Shown: positions 50,610 to 59,422, counted from the first letter of the stretch. The stretch is DNA of 64,000 nucleotides from Candidatus Aminicenantota bacterium (GCA_027068075.1 JAMOUJ010000005.1:310001-374000), one strand, 5' to 3'. Made by a program: numbers and translations. The notes: generated by a model from the sequence alone, not told the origin.

Positions 50610-50939
50610 ATGAAAAAACTGCTTTTGATGGCCCTTCTTCTGCTTCCAGCATGTAGTTTCAACCTCTACCAGGAAAACCTCAAACTGGGAATAACGGCGG
50701 CACGGATGCGCTTGTGGAAGGAAGCCCTTTACAGGTTTAAAAGGGCGGCGGAACTCCGGGAAACTGCCCAGGCCTACAACAACCTGGCCGTGGCCTACGA
50801 AGCCGTGGGAGATTTTGAGAGGGCGGAGGAGTGCTATAAAAAAGCCCTGAACCTGGACCCCAACAACCGGCACATAAGGGCCAACTACGCCATCTTCCTG
50901 GAACTTAAACGGAAGGAAAGACCGGGGAGGAAGCAGTGA
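50610..50939 (+). CDS. Small TPR lipoprotein
   Basis: A 109-residue protein with a lipoprotein signal (MKKLLLMALLLLPAC, lipobox LLPAC) and about two TPR repeats (MRLWKEALYRFKRAAEL; AYNNLAVAYEAVGDFERAEECYKKALNLDP). It should be anchored in the envelope on the periplasmic side. It probably begins its own transcript. The stop overlaps the next lipoprotein gene, and the two may form a complex with the large metallopeptidase-barrel protein downstream. No function can be named. Confidence 0.78.
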   Translation: MKKLLLMALLLLPACSFNLYQENLKLGITAARMRLWKEALYRFKRAAELRETAQAYNNLAVAYEAVGDFERAEECYKKALNLDPNNRHIRANYAIFLELKRKERPGRKQ

Positions 50940-51484
50940 AGAGGGCGATCCTTTTTTTCCTGGCGGTATTCCTTCTGGCCCACTGCACCCCGGTTTACCG
51001 GGTAAGGGTAGAAGTGGAAAGGCCCCCTGCCATAGACCAAAAAATCACCAAATTATACCTGAAGGTGGAAGAGAAATCCCTGGAAAACGACTTCGTGGAA
51101 TTAAGGGATGTGAAATCCGAAGTAGAAAAATTCCTGAAGAACGAATTGGAAACCTCCGGCAACATAAAGATTCTCCCGGGGGAGGGTCATCCCCTTCTCT
51201 TGGTGACCTACGAAACCTCCCTGAAAAGGGCCTACACCTATTATTCTCCCCAGGAGGATGCCATCGCCCCCCCCTCCCTGGTGGCGGTTAAAATCATAAG
51301 GATGAACATGTGCTTCTCCATAAGGGAATACGGATACAGGAAATGCCTGAAGGAGAGGATGAAATTCATGGAGTCCGAATCATCCCTTTTCGCCCTCTAC
51401 GCCGTCCTCCAGAGAATGACTTCGGCCTTGCTTTCGGACATCGCTTACCAGAAGAAGGAAATAATGCATTATCTTTTGAGGTGA
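50936..51484 (+). CDS. Lipoprotein of unknown function
   Basis: A 182-residue protein starting at GTG in a GTGA overlap with the TPR lipoprotein gene. The signal sequence (MKRAILFFLAVFLLAHC) ends in a lipobox-like LAHC. The mature part alternates helices and strands (ITKLYLKVEEKSLENDFVEL; LLLVTYETSLKRAYTYY), and has two further Cys. I do not recognise the family. Its context is TPR lipoprotein - this gene - metallopeptidase/barrel protein - dnaA. The weak secondary-structure resemblance to DUF4136-type lipoproteins is not enough to assign it. Confidence 0.7.
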   Translation: MKRAILFFLAVFLLAHCTPVYRVRVEVERPPAIDQKITKLYLKVEEKSLENDFVELRDVKSEVEKFLKNELETSGNIKILPGEGHPLLLVTYETSLKRAYTYYSPQEDAIAPPSLVAVKIIRMNMCFSIREYGYRKCLKERMKFMESESSLFALYAVLQRMTSALLSDIAYQKKEIMHYLLR

Positions 51485-51488
51485 GGCC

Positions 51489-54269
51489 ATGAGGAAATTT
51501 TTCCTTTTAATATTGGTTTCCGGGCTTCTATTTCCCCAACTGATCCCCTATTACGGGAAAAACAAAGTCATCTACAACGATTTCAGATGGATGGAATACG
51601 ACACCCCTCACTTTCGCTTCCTTTTCTACGACAAGGGCAGGCTCAGGGAGGTGGTGACCTATGCCCAGATGAGTTACAAGAAACTTTCCTTTCTCACCGG
51701 CGTGGACATACGGAAAAAAATCCCCATAATTTTCTACAGAAATCATTTTGACTTTGAACAAACCAATTTATACGGCGGACTGATTCCCGAAGAGGTCCTG
51801 GGATTTTCCGAGCCCTTTAGAAGAAGGGTGGTTATCCCGGCGGACCTTCCGCCCTTCTACCTGAGGCGGCTCATAAACCACGAATTAACCCATACCTTTG
51901 AATTCTACATCCTCTACGAAGGCCTTAGCCCCTCCGCCATTTTTAGAATAAGGGTTCCCCTGTGGATGATGGAGGGTTTTGCCGAATACGCCACCGGCGA
52001 CTGGGAGCCCTTCCCCCTGGTGACCCTGGTGGACGCCGTGGCCACAGACTCGGTGCCGGAGATTACCCGCTCTGGAAGCCTTCGGGGCGGCACGGGAAGG
52101 GTACCCTACGATTTCGGCCACGCCATCTTTGATTTTATAGAAAACGAGTACGGAATCACCGGGGTCAGGAAACTCTGGTGGATCATCAAAAAATTCAAAA
52201 TTATCCGATATTCCAACCCCATAAAGGAAACCTTCCACATAGAAAGGGAGGAGTTTAACAACAGATTTAAGGTCTACCTGAGAAGGCGCCTTAGAAACCG
52301 ATTGCTCCGCTCCCTTCCGGAAGATTACGGACCGGCGGTATCCCCCCGATTTCCCTTTTATCAGGTTTTTTCCTTCCAACTCTCCCCCAGCGGGGAGGTG
52401 GCGGCGGTTCTAACCATAAATTATTCCCAGGCCGACTACGATGTGGTCCTTATTTCCATGAGGGACGGAAAAAAATTGAAAAACCTGACCAGCGGCATAA
52501 CCCTGAAATACCAGAAAATTAAATTCGGCTACGATCCCTCCACCGGCCGGGGAATTGCCTGGGATAAGGCCGGAGAAAAAATCGCCTTCTTCGGAAAGAG
52601 GACCCGTTTTTACCGCCTCTTCATTATAGACTCCTTCAAGGGGAAAATTCTCAGGGAATACAAACTGAAAAACATTTACAACCCCTCGTCGCCGGTGTTT
52701 TACAAGGACCAGGTGGTTTTTGTGGGTTTTGAGGGGAAAAACTCCTATGTTTTTTCCCTGAACACGAAAACCGGAGCAATCCGCAAACTCTCGCCGGAGA
52801 ACATGTATATTAAGGAGGTGAGCCTTTCTCCTTCCGGGAAAAAGGCGGTTTTTTCCGTGGCCCAGGGGAAAAGCATAAACCTCTTCCTGGCGGATTTTCC
52901 CTCCTTTGAGGGTATAAAGCAACTCACCTTCACCCGGGCTCAGAACATAAACCCCTCCTTTGTGGACGAAGGCACCGTGGCCTTCTCCTCCGACAGGGAA
53001 GGAGGTTTTGACATATACACCCTGGATCTGAAGGACGGCCGCCTTAAGAGATACACCAAGGTTTCCACGGGATGCTTCTTCCCGGTTTTCAGGGACGGAA
53101 AACTTTACTTCTCCGGATTCCACAAAATGAGTTTTAAAATTTACAAGGCAGAAGCCAAAGAAATAGCAGAATCCCGGGAAAAGAGGGGTAGCCTAAAATT
53201 CACGGCCCCAAAACTGGTCAAAATAGACGAGAAGAAGATAAGGATACGGGAAGGAATTGGAAGGCTTTCCCCCGACTTCCTTTCCCCCATAAGCATCAGT
53301 TATTCCACGGACGGAAGGTTTTCCACCTCGGCCTTCCTCTCCTTTTCGGACATTTTCGCAGACCACAGGCTTTTCTTCTCTGCATCCAACGATTACCGGT
53401 ATCAATCCTACCTGTTCGGATACTTCAACCAGAAAAGAAGGCTGTGGTGGGGTTTAGCCGGTTATCAACTCAAATTTTATTATTTTTACGGGCCCTTCGC
53501 CGTATATCCCTCCACGGTCCTGAGAAGGTTTACGGGCCTCGGATTTTACGCCTATTATCCGCTGGACCTTTACCACAGGGTGGAGATGTCCCTGGGCGGC
53601 GAAGAAATCAAGGAAAACATTGGGGGCTTTTACCAGTATCCCGGACTGTTTTTCTCCGGAAAATTTCTCCATGTGGACTTCAATTTCGTCCGGGAAACCA
53701 CCAGGTTTAAGGCCTTCGGTCCCCTGAGCGGGGACACCCTCTCACTGAGGTTTACCAAAAGAATAGGCCTTGATAGCGCCAATATCAGCAATTTCACCGT
53801 TTCGGTGGATGCCAGAAAGTACTTCAACCTGGGAAGGGATTTCCTCCTGGCCTTCAGGCTGGACTACTACGGAAGTTTCGGCAAGACCCCCTTTTACAAT
53901 TACTTCGGGGGAAACAACGAAATAAGAAGCGTGGGTTACAGAAGGCTGGTAGGAACCAAAACCTTTTTCTTCAACGCAGAGTTCAGGTTTCCCATAACCT
54001 ACATTACCTTAACCCCGCTGGGAAATCTGGGACCCATAAGGGGTGTGATCTTCTTTGATATAGGTGGATTCTGGCTTCCTGGATACAAAATAAAGTTCTG
54101 GGAAGGAAGGTTTCCGGATGTGGTCCTAAGGGACGGCGTGGCCTCATACGGCTATGGGCTGGAAATATTCGCCTTCGGTCTTCCCCTCCACATAGAATAT
54201 GTAAAAAGAACCGATTTGCAAAGAACCATATTTTCCACCTATAATTTCTGGGTGGGATTTGATTTCTAA
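51489..54269 (+). CDS. Metallopeptidase, beta-propeller and outer-membrane barrel fusion protein
   Basis: A 926-residue exported protein with three parts. After the signal peptide (MRKFFLLILVSGLLFPQ) comes a gluzincin-like domain with HELTH at residues 131-135 and a likely third ligand Glu162 in WMMEGFAEY. Residues about 290-580 are WD40/TolB-type repeats (VSLSPSGKKAVFSV; FSSDREGGFDIYTLDLKDG). The C-terminal 310 residues are amphipathic strands of an Omp85/BamA-type barrel that end in Phe. A surface- or periplasm-facing protease anchored by its own barrel is inferred. Upstream are two lipoprotein genes and downstream is dnaA. Confidence 0.82.
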   Translation: MRKFFLLILVSGLLFPQLIPYYGKNKVIYNDFRWMEYDTPHFRFLFYDKGRLREVVTYAQMSYKKLSFLTGVDIRKKIPIIFYRNHFDFEQTNLYGGLIPEEVLGFSEPFRRRVVIPADLPPFYLRRLINHELTHTFEFYILYEGLSPSAIFRIRVPLWMMEGFAEYATGDWEPFPLVTLVDAVATDSVPEITRSGSLRGGTGRVPYDFGHAIFDFIENEYGITGVRKLWWIIKKFKIIRYSNPIKETFHIEREEFNNRFKVYLRRRLRNRLLRSLPEDYGPAVSPRFPFYQVFSFQLSPSGEVAAVLTINYSQADYDVVLISMRDGKKLKNLTSGITLKYQKIKFGYDPSTGRGIAWDKAGEKIAFFGKRTRFYRLFIIDSFKGKILREYKLKNIYNPSSPVFYKDQVVFVGFEGKNSYVFSLNTKTGAIRKLSPENMYIKEVSLSPSGKKAVFSVAQGKSINLFLADFPSFEGIKQLTFTRAQNINPSFVDEGTVAFSSDREGGFDIYTLDLKDGRLKRYTKVSTGCFFPVFRDGKLYFSGFHKMSFKIYKAEAKEIAESREKRGSLKFTAPKLVKIDEKKIRIREGIGRLSPDFLSPISISYSTDGRFSTSAFLSFSDIFADHRLFFSASNDYRYQSYLFGYFNQKRRLWWGLAGYQLKFYYFYGPFAVYPSTVLRRFTGLGFYAYYPLDLYHRVEMSLGGEEIKENIGGFYQYPGLFFSGKFLHVDFNFVRETTRFKAFGPLSGDTLSLRFTKRIGLDSANISNFTVSVDARKYFNLGRDFLLAFRLDYYGSFGKTPFYNYFGGNNEIRSVGYRRLVGTKTFFFNAEFRFPITYITLTPLGNLGPIRGVIFFDIGGFWLPGYKIKFWEGRFPDVVLRDGVASYGYGLEIFAFGLPLHIEYVKRTDLQRTIFSTYNFWVGFDF

Positions 54270-54270
54270 A

Positions 54271-54290
54271 TTTCCACACTTTGTGGATTT
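54271..54290. promoter_or_regulatory. DnaA-box-like pair upstream of dnaA
   Basis: TTTCCACA (54271-54278) and, in the opposite sense, TGTGGATTT (54282-54290; reverse AAATCCACA) face each other in the 24-nt gap before dnaA. The AAATCCACA form recurs twice after dnaA. They may serve dnaA autoregulation or belong to a bipartite origin. Confidence 0.55.
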
Positions 54291-54293
54291 TGT

Positions 54294-55601
54294 GTGAAAA
54301 TGAGGATTTGGGATCAGATTATCAAGGAAGTCCGTTCCAGGGTGGATGATTTCACCTTTAAAACATGGTTTGAACCCCTGGTCTATGTGGGCAAAGTGGG
54401 CAATGTTCTGTATGTGAGGGCCCCCAGTTCCACCTTTAAGAGGATGTTTCGGGAAAACTTCCCCGACATATTCAATAAAATCGTAAAGGATGTTCTCGGT
54501 AAAAACTACCAAGTGAGGTTGTTCCACGAAGAAGATGTGGAGGAAGAAGCGAAAAAGAAGGAAAGGGAAAGGCTATCAATAATGCTAAATCCCAAATACA
54601 CCTTTGAAAACTTCGTGGTGGCACCGGAAAATCAATTCGCCTATTCCGCTGCCCTGGCGGTGGCAAAATCCCCCAGCAAAAGTTACAACCCCTTGTTTAT
54701 TTACGGGGGAGTTGGCCTTGGAAAAACCCATCTTCTAAACGCCATTGGCCACTTCATACTTCAGAACAGACCCGAACTCATAGTGATATACAGAACCACA
54801 GAAGAATTTATGAACGAGATGGTCTATTATCTTCAGCACGACAAGATAATAGACTTCAAGGAAAAATACAGGAGCGTGGATGTTTTACTGATAGACGACA
54901 TACAGTTTCTCTCTGGGAAAGAACAGACCAAACAACAGATATTCCACCTTTTCAACTCCCTATACGAATCCCAGAGACAAATCGTTCTTTCAAGCGATAG
55001 GCCGCCAAAAAACATTTCTGGCTTGGAAGACCGATTGATGTCAAGGTTTGAATGGGGTCTTATAGCGGACATCCAGCCTCCCACCCTGGAGACCAGGATC
55101 GCCATACTTAAGAAAAAGGCGGAACTGATGAATTTTGATGTTCCCAACAATGTTCTGGAATTTATAGCCATGAAGATAAGGTCCAATGTTAGGAAATTGG
55201 AAGGAGCCCTAACAAGACTGGAGGGTCTGGCCATGCTCAAAAACCAGCCGGTATCCATACCCCTGGCCAAGGAGGCCTTGAAAATAATTGCAGAGGTGGA
55301 AACCGACGATTCATCCAAAATTACCGTTGACGACATCGTAGAAAGAACCGCAGAGGTTTTCGGGGTTCCTCCAGAAAAAATAAAGGGAAAAACCAGCGTA
55401 AGAAGCGTAACTCTGCCAAGACAGGTTTCCATGTATTTGGTGAGAAAAATACTGGGCATACCCCTCAAGGAAATAGGCGAACTCTTCGGAGGTAAACACC
55501 ACTCCACCGTGCTCCACTCCATAAACAAGGTGAAAGAACTGATTGAAAAGGATCCTGAACTTGCAAAAAAAGTTGAAGAAATAGAACTGTTTTTCAGATA
55601 A
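54294..55601 (+). CDS. dnaA: Chromosomal replication initiator protein DnaA
   Basis: A 435-residue initiator with all four domains: helical domain I (IWDQIIKEVRSRVDDFTFKTWFEPL), a short acidic/Lys linker, the AAA+ domain with GGVGLGKTHLLNAIGH and VLLIDDIQFLSGK, and the C-terminal DNA-binding domain with GGKHHSTVLHSINKV. The start is GTG at 54294, or ATG at 54300. Neither has a Shine-Dalgarno sequence. DnaA boxes flank the gene on both sides. It is not adjacent to rpmH, which is 17 kb upstream on the same strand. Confidence 0.97.
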   Translation: MKMRIWDQIIKEVRSRVDDFTFKTWFEPLVYVGKVGNVLYVRAPSSTFKRMFRENFPDIFNKIVKDVLGKNYQVRLFHEEDVEEEAKKKERERLSIMLNPKYTFENFVVAPENQFAYSAALAVAKSPSKSYNPLFIYGGVGLGKTHLLNAIGHFILQNRPELIVIYRTTEEFMNEMVYYLQHDKIIDFKEKYRSVDVLLIDDIQFLSGKEQTKQQIFHLFNSLYESQRQIVLSSDRPPKNISGLEDRLMSRFEWGLIADIQPPTLETRIAILKKKAELMNFDVPNNVLEFIAMKIRSNVRKLEGALTRLEGLAMLKNQPVSIPLAKEALKIIAEVETDDSSKITVDDIVERTAEVFGVPPEKIKGKTSVRSVTLPRQVSMYLVRKILGIPLKEIGELFGGKHHSTVLHSINKVKELIEKDPELAKKVEEIELFFR

Positions 55602-55731
55602 AATCCACATGGAAGACGGCACCGGAAGGGGTTTTCCACAAATCCACATCTCATTATTCTTTTTGAAAGAAAATTTATGTTCTATAATAAAACAAAAGAA
55701 GTTTAATAAAGGAGTGTGGATATGTGGATAA
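55601..55731. other. Putative replication origin (oriC) between dnaA and dnaN
   Basis: Five DnaA-box-like 9-mers lie here: AAATCCACA at 55601-55609 and 55640-55648, TTTTCCACA at 55632-55640, then on the opposite strand TATGTGGATA-type boxes at 55715-55723 (one mismatch) and 55723-55731 (perfect TTATCCACA). Between them 55649-55711 is strongly AT-rich and could be the unwinding element. The last two boxes overlap the dnaN start. Confidence 0.7.
55683..55688 (+). promoter_or_regulatory. dnaN -10 box
   Basis: TATAAT with a TTGAAA 14 nt upstream (too close for an ideal -35) lies inside the AT-rich origin segment. The leader carries AAAGGAG, 7 nt before the ATG at 55722. Confidence 0.5.
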
Positions 55732-56810
55732 AAACCGAGAGAAACGAACTTACAAAGGCACTTTCCTCACTTCAGGATGTTGTGGAAAGGAGGATAATAA
55801 ACCCGAAACTTTCCAATGTTCTTGTGATAGCCCGGGGAGATAATGTGGAGTTTCGGGCCACCAACCTTCAGATGGGGGTAAAGACCAGTATACCCGCCGA
55901 GGTTAAAGAAGAAGGAACCATTGCCATCAATGGAAAGAAGTTCTACGAGATATCCCGTTCCCTGTCCGGAGACACGGTGGAAGTCAAGACCATAACCCCT
56001 ACCCACTGTGAGATAAACGACGGCAGGTCTCCCTTTAAATTGGTCTATTCCGGTCCAGAGGGATTTCCAGAATTTCCGGAGCCCACCATACACCTGAAGG
56101 ATTTTCCAGCGGAGATAATGAAGGAATTTATAAGGAAAACCCTGTTCTCCATAAACCAGAGGGACAGTAGGTTCATAATAAACGGTGTCCTCTTTAAAAT
56201 CGGAGGAGGAAAGGCTTTAATGGTATCCACCGATGGGCATCGCTTATCTTTGGTGGAAAAGGAGATTGAGTACGACGGGGAGGAAAAGGAATACATTTTA
56301 CTCAAGAATTTACTGACCAAACTTCAGAGGGCAGAGGATGAGACCATATCCATGGGAGATGACGAAAGGAATATATTTTTTGAGTTTGATAAAAAAATCA
56401 TCAATGTATCCAAGGTTGAGGGCCGTTTCCCGAATTACGAAGTGGTTTTCCCCAAGGAAATTAACTACGAAGTGATAGTAAACAGAGAGAAACTTCACGA
56501 GGCCCTGAGGAGAGCGTCTATTATAATAGACGAGAAACAACGGGGCGTTAAATTTTCCGTGAGCGAAGGATTGATGGAAATAAACGCTCAGAATCCTGAT
56601 CTTGGGGAATTCAAGGAACAGATGGAGGCGGATTACAAGGGTGAGCCCTTCAACATAATTTTCAACCCAAGATACATAACGGAATTTCTTTCGGTGGTGG
56701 ATTCAGACCTCATAAAGATGTATTTTGACGAGGTGGGCAAGGCGGTGGTCTTTGAGCCCCTCCACGAGATCGTCAACTATAAATATGTGGTGATGCCCAT
56801 TAGGGAATAG
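55722..56810 (+). CDS. dnaN: DNA polymerase III beta subunit (sliding clamp)
   Basis: A 362-residue ring-forming clamp with three repeated domains. Typical segments are MWIKTERNELTKALSSLQDVVERR, LVYSGPEGFPEFPE, LFSINQRDSRFIINGVLF, STDGHRLSLVEKE and the C-terminal YKYVVMPIRE, near VMPMRL of other clamps. I chose the ATG at 55722, which has AAAGGAG seven bases upstream, over the GTG at 55716. tmk follows with no gap. The first codons coincide with two DnaA boxes. Confidence 0.96.
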   Translation: MWIKTERNELTKALSSLQDVVERRIINPKLSNVLVIARGDNVEFRATNLQMGVKTSIPAEVKEEGTIAINGKKFYEISRSLSGDTVEVKTITPTHCEINDGRSPFKLVYSGPEGFPEFPEPTIHLKDFPAEIMKEFIRKTLFSINQRDSRFIINGVLFKIGGGKALMVSTDGHRLSLVEKEIEYDGEEKEYILLKNLLTKLQRAEDETISMGDDERNIFFEFDKKIINVSKVEGRFPNYEVVFPKEINYEVIVNREKLHEALRRASIIIDEKQRGVKFSVSEGLMEINAQNPDLGEFKEQMEADYKGEPFNIIFNPRYITEFLSVVDSDLIKMYFDEVGKAVVFEPLHEIVNYKYVVMPIRE

Positions 56811-57395
56811 ATGAAGGGATTTTTTCTTGTGGTGGAGGGGATAGACGGGGCGGGAAAAACTACTTTATGTGAACTGCTGAAGAATAGCCTTCGGAGCAGG
56901 GGATACGATGTTTTGCTCACCCGGGAGCCCACCGAAGGAAAATACGGTAAAGAACTAAAAAGAAGGATAACGGAAGGAAAAATAACCCCGGAGGAGGAAC
57001 TTGAACTCTTTTTGAAGGACAGGGAGGAGCATGTAAAAAAGGTTCTGGAGCCCTCCCTTCGTTCAGGAAAACTTGTGATATCCGATAGATATTACTTTTC
57101 ATCCTGCGCTTATCAGGGTGCCCGGGGCCTGGATTACCAGAAAATATGCCAGGCCAACTCCTCCTTTCCCTCCCCGGACTTCGTCATCCTTCTTGACATT
57201 GACCCCTCCGTTGCCCTCCGGAGAAAAAAGGCCAGGGAAGAACATTTTGAGGAGGAGGTTTACCTCAAGAAGGTCAGGGAAATCTATATTAAAGTGGTAA
57301 AGCCCTTTCCCCACCTGATAATAGACGCCAGGCGAAGCCCTGAAGAAGCCCTGAGTGAGGCCTTGAAGGCACTGGATAAATGTTTGAAAAAATAA
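56811..57395 (+). CDS. tmk: Thymidylate kinase
   Basis: A 194-residue kinase that phosphorylates dTMP. It has the P-loop VEGIDGAGKTTLCELL, the DR(Y) motif SDRYYFSSCAYQGARG and a lid with RRKKAREEHFEEEVYL. The ATG directly follows the dnaN stop (TAGATG) without a ribosome-binding site, so translation is probably coupled to dnaN. It overlaps the glycerate kinase gene by 16 nt. Confidence 0.94.
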   Translation: MKGFFLVVEGIDGAGKTTLCELLKNSLRSRGYDVLLTREPTEGKYGKELKRRITEGKITPEEELELFLKDREEHVKKVLEPSLRSGKLVISDRYYFSSCAYQGARGLDYQKICQANSSFPSPDFVILLDIDPSVALRRKKAREEHFEEEVYLKKVREIYIKVVKPFPHLIIDARRSPEEALSEALKALDKCLKK

Positions 57396-58642
57396 AGAGG
57401 TGGGTCCGGGAAGCCGTTGACGAAAATTCCGGCTACCGCTTGGTTCTTGAACATCTTTCCAGGGAAATCCCAGGCGGCGATAATGTAGTTCTCGTGGCCC
57501 TGGGAAAGGCCTCCCTGTCCATGGCCAGGGCGGCCCAGGATGCCCTGGGAAAAAGGATAAGGCGGGGGCTTGTAATCTCAAACAAAGAGGGTCCACTGGA
57601 GGGCCTGGATCTTTACCTGGGTTCCCATCCGTATCCAGACGAGAAAAGCCTGAGGGCAGGGCAGGTCCTAAGGCATTTGGCCGTGGACTGCGGCGAAGAT
57701 GACACCGTTCTGTTTTTTATTTCCGGTGGGGCTTCCTCCCTGGCGGTTTTGCCTCATCCTCCCTTTAACCTGGAGGACCTGGCTTTTATTTACAAAAAAC
57801 TCTTGCTCCAGGGTGCCAATATTCACGAAATCAACACCGTAAGGAGGCATATTTCCCTAATTAAAGGGGGAAGACTGGCCACTGACTTTTACCCGGCAAG
57901 GGTCATCACCCTGGCCATTTCCGATGTCAAGGGGGATGTGCCCGAGGACATCGGTTCCGGTCCCACGGTTCCGGACCGAACCACCCGAGAAGAGGCCGTG
58001 GAGGTAATGAAAAGGTACGGACTTGAGGAATACATAAAGAAATTAAGGGAAGTCCCGGAAACCCCCAAGCCCTCCCACCCTGCCTTCAAAAAAACGAGTT
58101 TCGTGCTCCTTGCCAACACCCTGAAACTTCTCAGGGATGTGGAAAAGAAGGCCAGGGCAGAGGGTATAAGGACGCTTATCCTTACGGGCGAAGACGAGGG
58201 CGAGGCCAGGGAAGTAAGCAAACTTTACGCAGGAATAATCCTGGAGGTCCTGAGGAGTGGGAATCCCCTGCCCCCTCCTCTTTTGATCCTCAGCGGCGGC
58301 GAACTCACCGTCACCGTAAAGGGAAGCGGAAAGGGTGGTAGAAACACGGAGTTTATTCTCTCCCTTCTGCTTCAGACCCGGGGCCTGGAAGGAGGGTTTT
58401 GTGCGCTGAGCATGGGAACCGACGGGATAGACGGCCCCACCGATGCGGCGGGGGCGTTTTTCTGTGGGGATGCGTTTAATAGGCTCCGGGGAGTTGATCC
58501 CCGGGAGTATCTGGATAACAACGATTCCTACACCTTTTTTGAAAAATTAGGTCTTCTCCTCAAGACCGGGCCCACGGATACCAATTTAAGGGACATCAGG
58601 GTTTTCTGGATTGAAAAAGGAAAGGGCGTTGAGGAGGCATAG
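57380..58642 (+). CDS. Glycerate 2-kinase (GckA/MOFRL family)
   Basis: A 420-residue type II glycerate kinase that makes 2-phosphoglycerate from D-glycerate. The N-terminal DUF4147 domain has ALGKASLSMARAAQ, FISGGASSLAVLP and VSDVKGD-type ISDVKGDVPEDIGSGPT. The C-terminal MOFRL domain has GGRNTEFIL and CALSMGTDGIDGPTDAAGAF. It overlaps tmk by 16 nt, and its last 57 nt overlap the convergent nagA gene. It would feed glycerate into lower glycolysis. Confidence 0.92.
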   Translation: MFEKIKRWVREAVDENSGYRLVLEHLSREIPGGDNVVLVALGKASLSMARAAQDALGKRIRRGLVISNKEGPLEGLDLYLGSHPYPDEKSLRAGQVLRHLAVDCGEDDTVLFFISGGASSLAVLPHPPFNLEDLAFIYKKLLLQGANIHEINTVRRHISLIKGGRLATDFYPARVITLAISDVKGDVPEDIGSGPTVPDRTTREEAVEVMKRYGLEEYIKKLREVPETPKPSHPAFKKTSFVLLANTLKLLRDVEKKARAEGIRTLILTGEDEGEAREVSKLYAGIILEVLRSGNPLPPPLLILSGGELTVTVKGSGKGGRNTEFILSLLLQTRGLEGGFCALSMGTDGIDGPTDAAGAFFCGDAFNRLRGVDPREYLDNNDSYTFFEKLGLLLKTGPTDTNLRDIRVFWIEKGKGVEEA

Positions 58643-59422
58643 TTTTTTCAGCGCATCCTCCCCCAGGCCGGAGGACCTTAGTTTTTCCGCCTGATGGGGC
58701 ACTGTAAGCCCTCCCCCCATCAGCATTCCCTTCCCGTCCCTTATGGGCTCCGGACTGGGTCCCCGGGGAAGCATGTCCGAGACCAGGGAGAAGGAGGGGC
58801 CCTTTATTTTTAAAAGCAGTTTGATAAAATCCAGCGAGGTGTGAACAAGATCTCCTATTACCTCCAGGTGGACTCCCTCCAGGAGAAGTCCGGCTCCCAC
58901 GGCCCCTATTTCCCGGTGATGCAGCCCCCTGAGGGCGTTGGGAAAATGGGTGAAGTGCCTCACCCCCATCCGGTAGGCCCTCAATACATCGCCGTAGGTG
59001 GCGTTGCTGTGGCCCACCGAGGGAATTTTTCCGGCCTCCGTGGCCATGGATACCAAGAGGGTTGCTCCTTCCACTTCCGGGGCGAAGGTAAACATTTTTA
59101 TGCCGGGAAGGGAAAGGAAGAGGCGTATGTTTTCCCTCTCCGGGGTTAATATGTATTCCTTTTCCTGGGCTCCGGCCCTCCCGGGGCTTATAAAGGGGCC
59201 CTCTACCCGGAGGAAAGGAAAGATGGAATCGGGGTTTTTATCCCTGTAGGCCAGAAATTTTTTCCCTATTTTTTCCAGGTTTTCAAAGGAATCGTTCATG
59301 AGGGTGGGTATGGCGAAAACGATCCCCTGGGACCTCAGTTTTTCCTCCAGGGGGGCGAACTCGGCCTTCTGGAAACTATATCCCCAACCTCCGTGAATGT
59401 GAGGATCAGCGAACTTCTTCAT
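58586..59422 (-). CDS. nagA: Minimal N-acetylglucosamine-6-phosphate deacetylase-like protein
   Basis: A 278-residue amidohydrolase, about 100 residues shorter than usual NagA. It begins directly at the first metal motif (FADPHIHGG), so the N-terminal beta-sandwich strands are absent. The catalytic landmarks remain: EGPFISPGRAGAQ (metal Glu), VGHSNATYGDVL and THFPNAL (metal His residues), and LVSDMLP with the catalytic Asp. The ATG is the first possible start and is separated from the tRNA-Lys 3' end by only eight Ts, with no ribosome-binding site. Its 3' end overlaps the glycerate kinase gene by 57 nt antiparallel. Confidence 0.83.
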   Translation of the reverse strand: MKKFADPHIHGGWGYSFQKAEFAPLEEKLRSQGIVFAIPTLMNDSFENLEKIGKKFLAYRDKNPDSIFPFLRVEGPFISPGRAGAQEKEYILTPERENIRLFLSLPGIKMFTFAPEVEGATLLVSMATEAGKIPSVGHSNATYGDVLRAYRMGVRHFTHFPNALRGLHHREIGAVGAGLLLEGVHLEVIGDLVHTSLDFIKLLLKIKGPSFSLVSDMLPRGPSPEPIRDGKGMLMGGGLTVPHQAEKLRSSGLGEDALKKLCLLNALSFFNPENPDVP

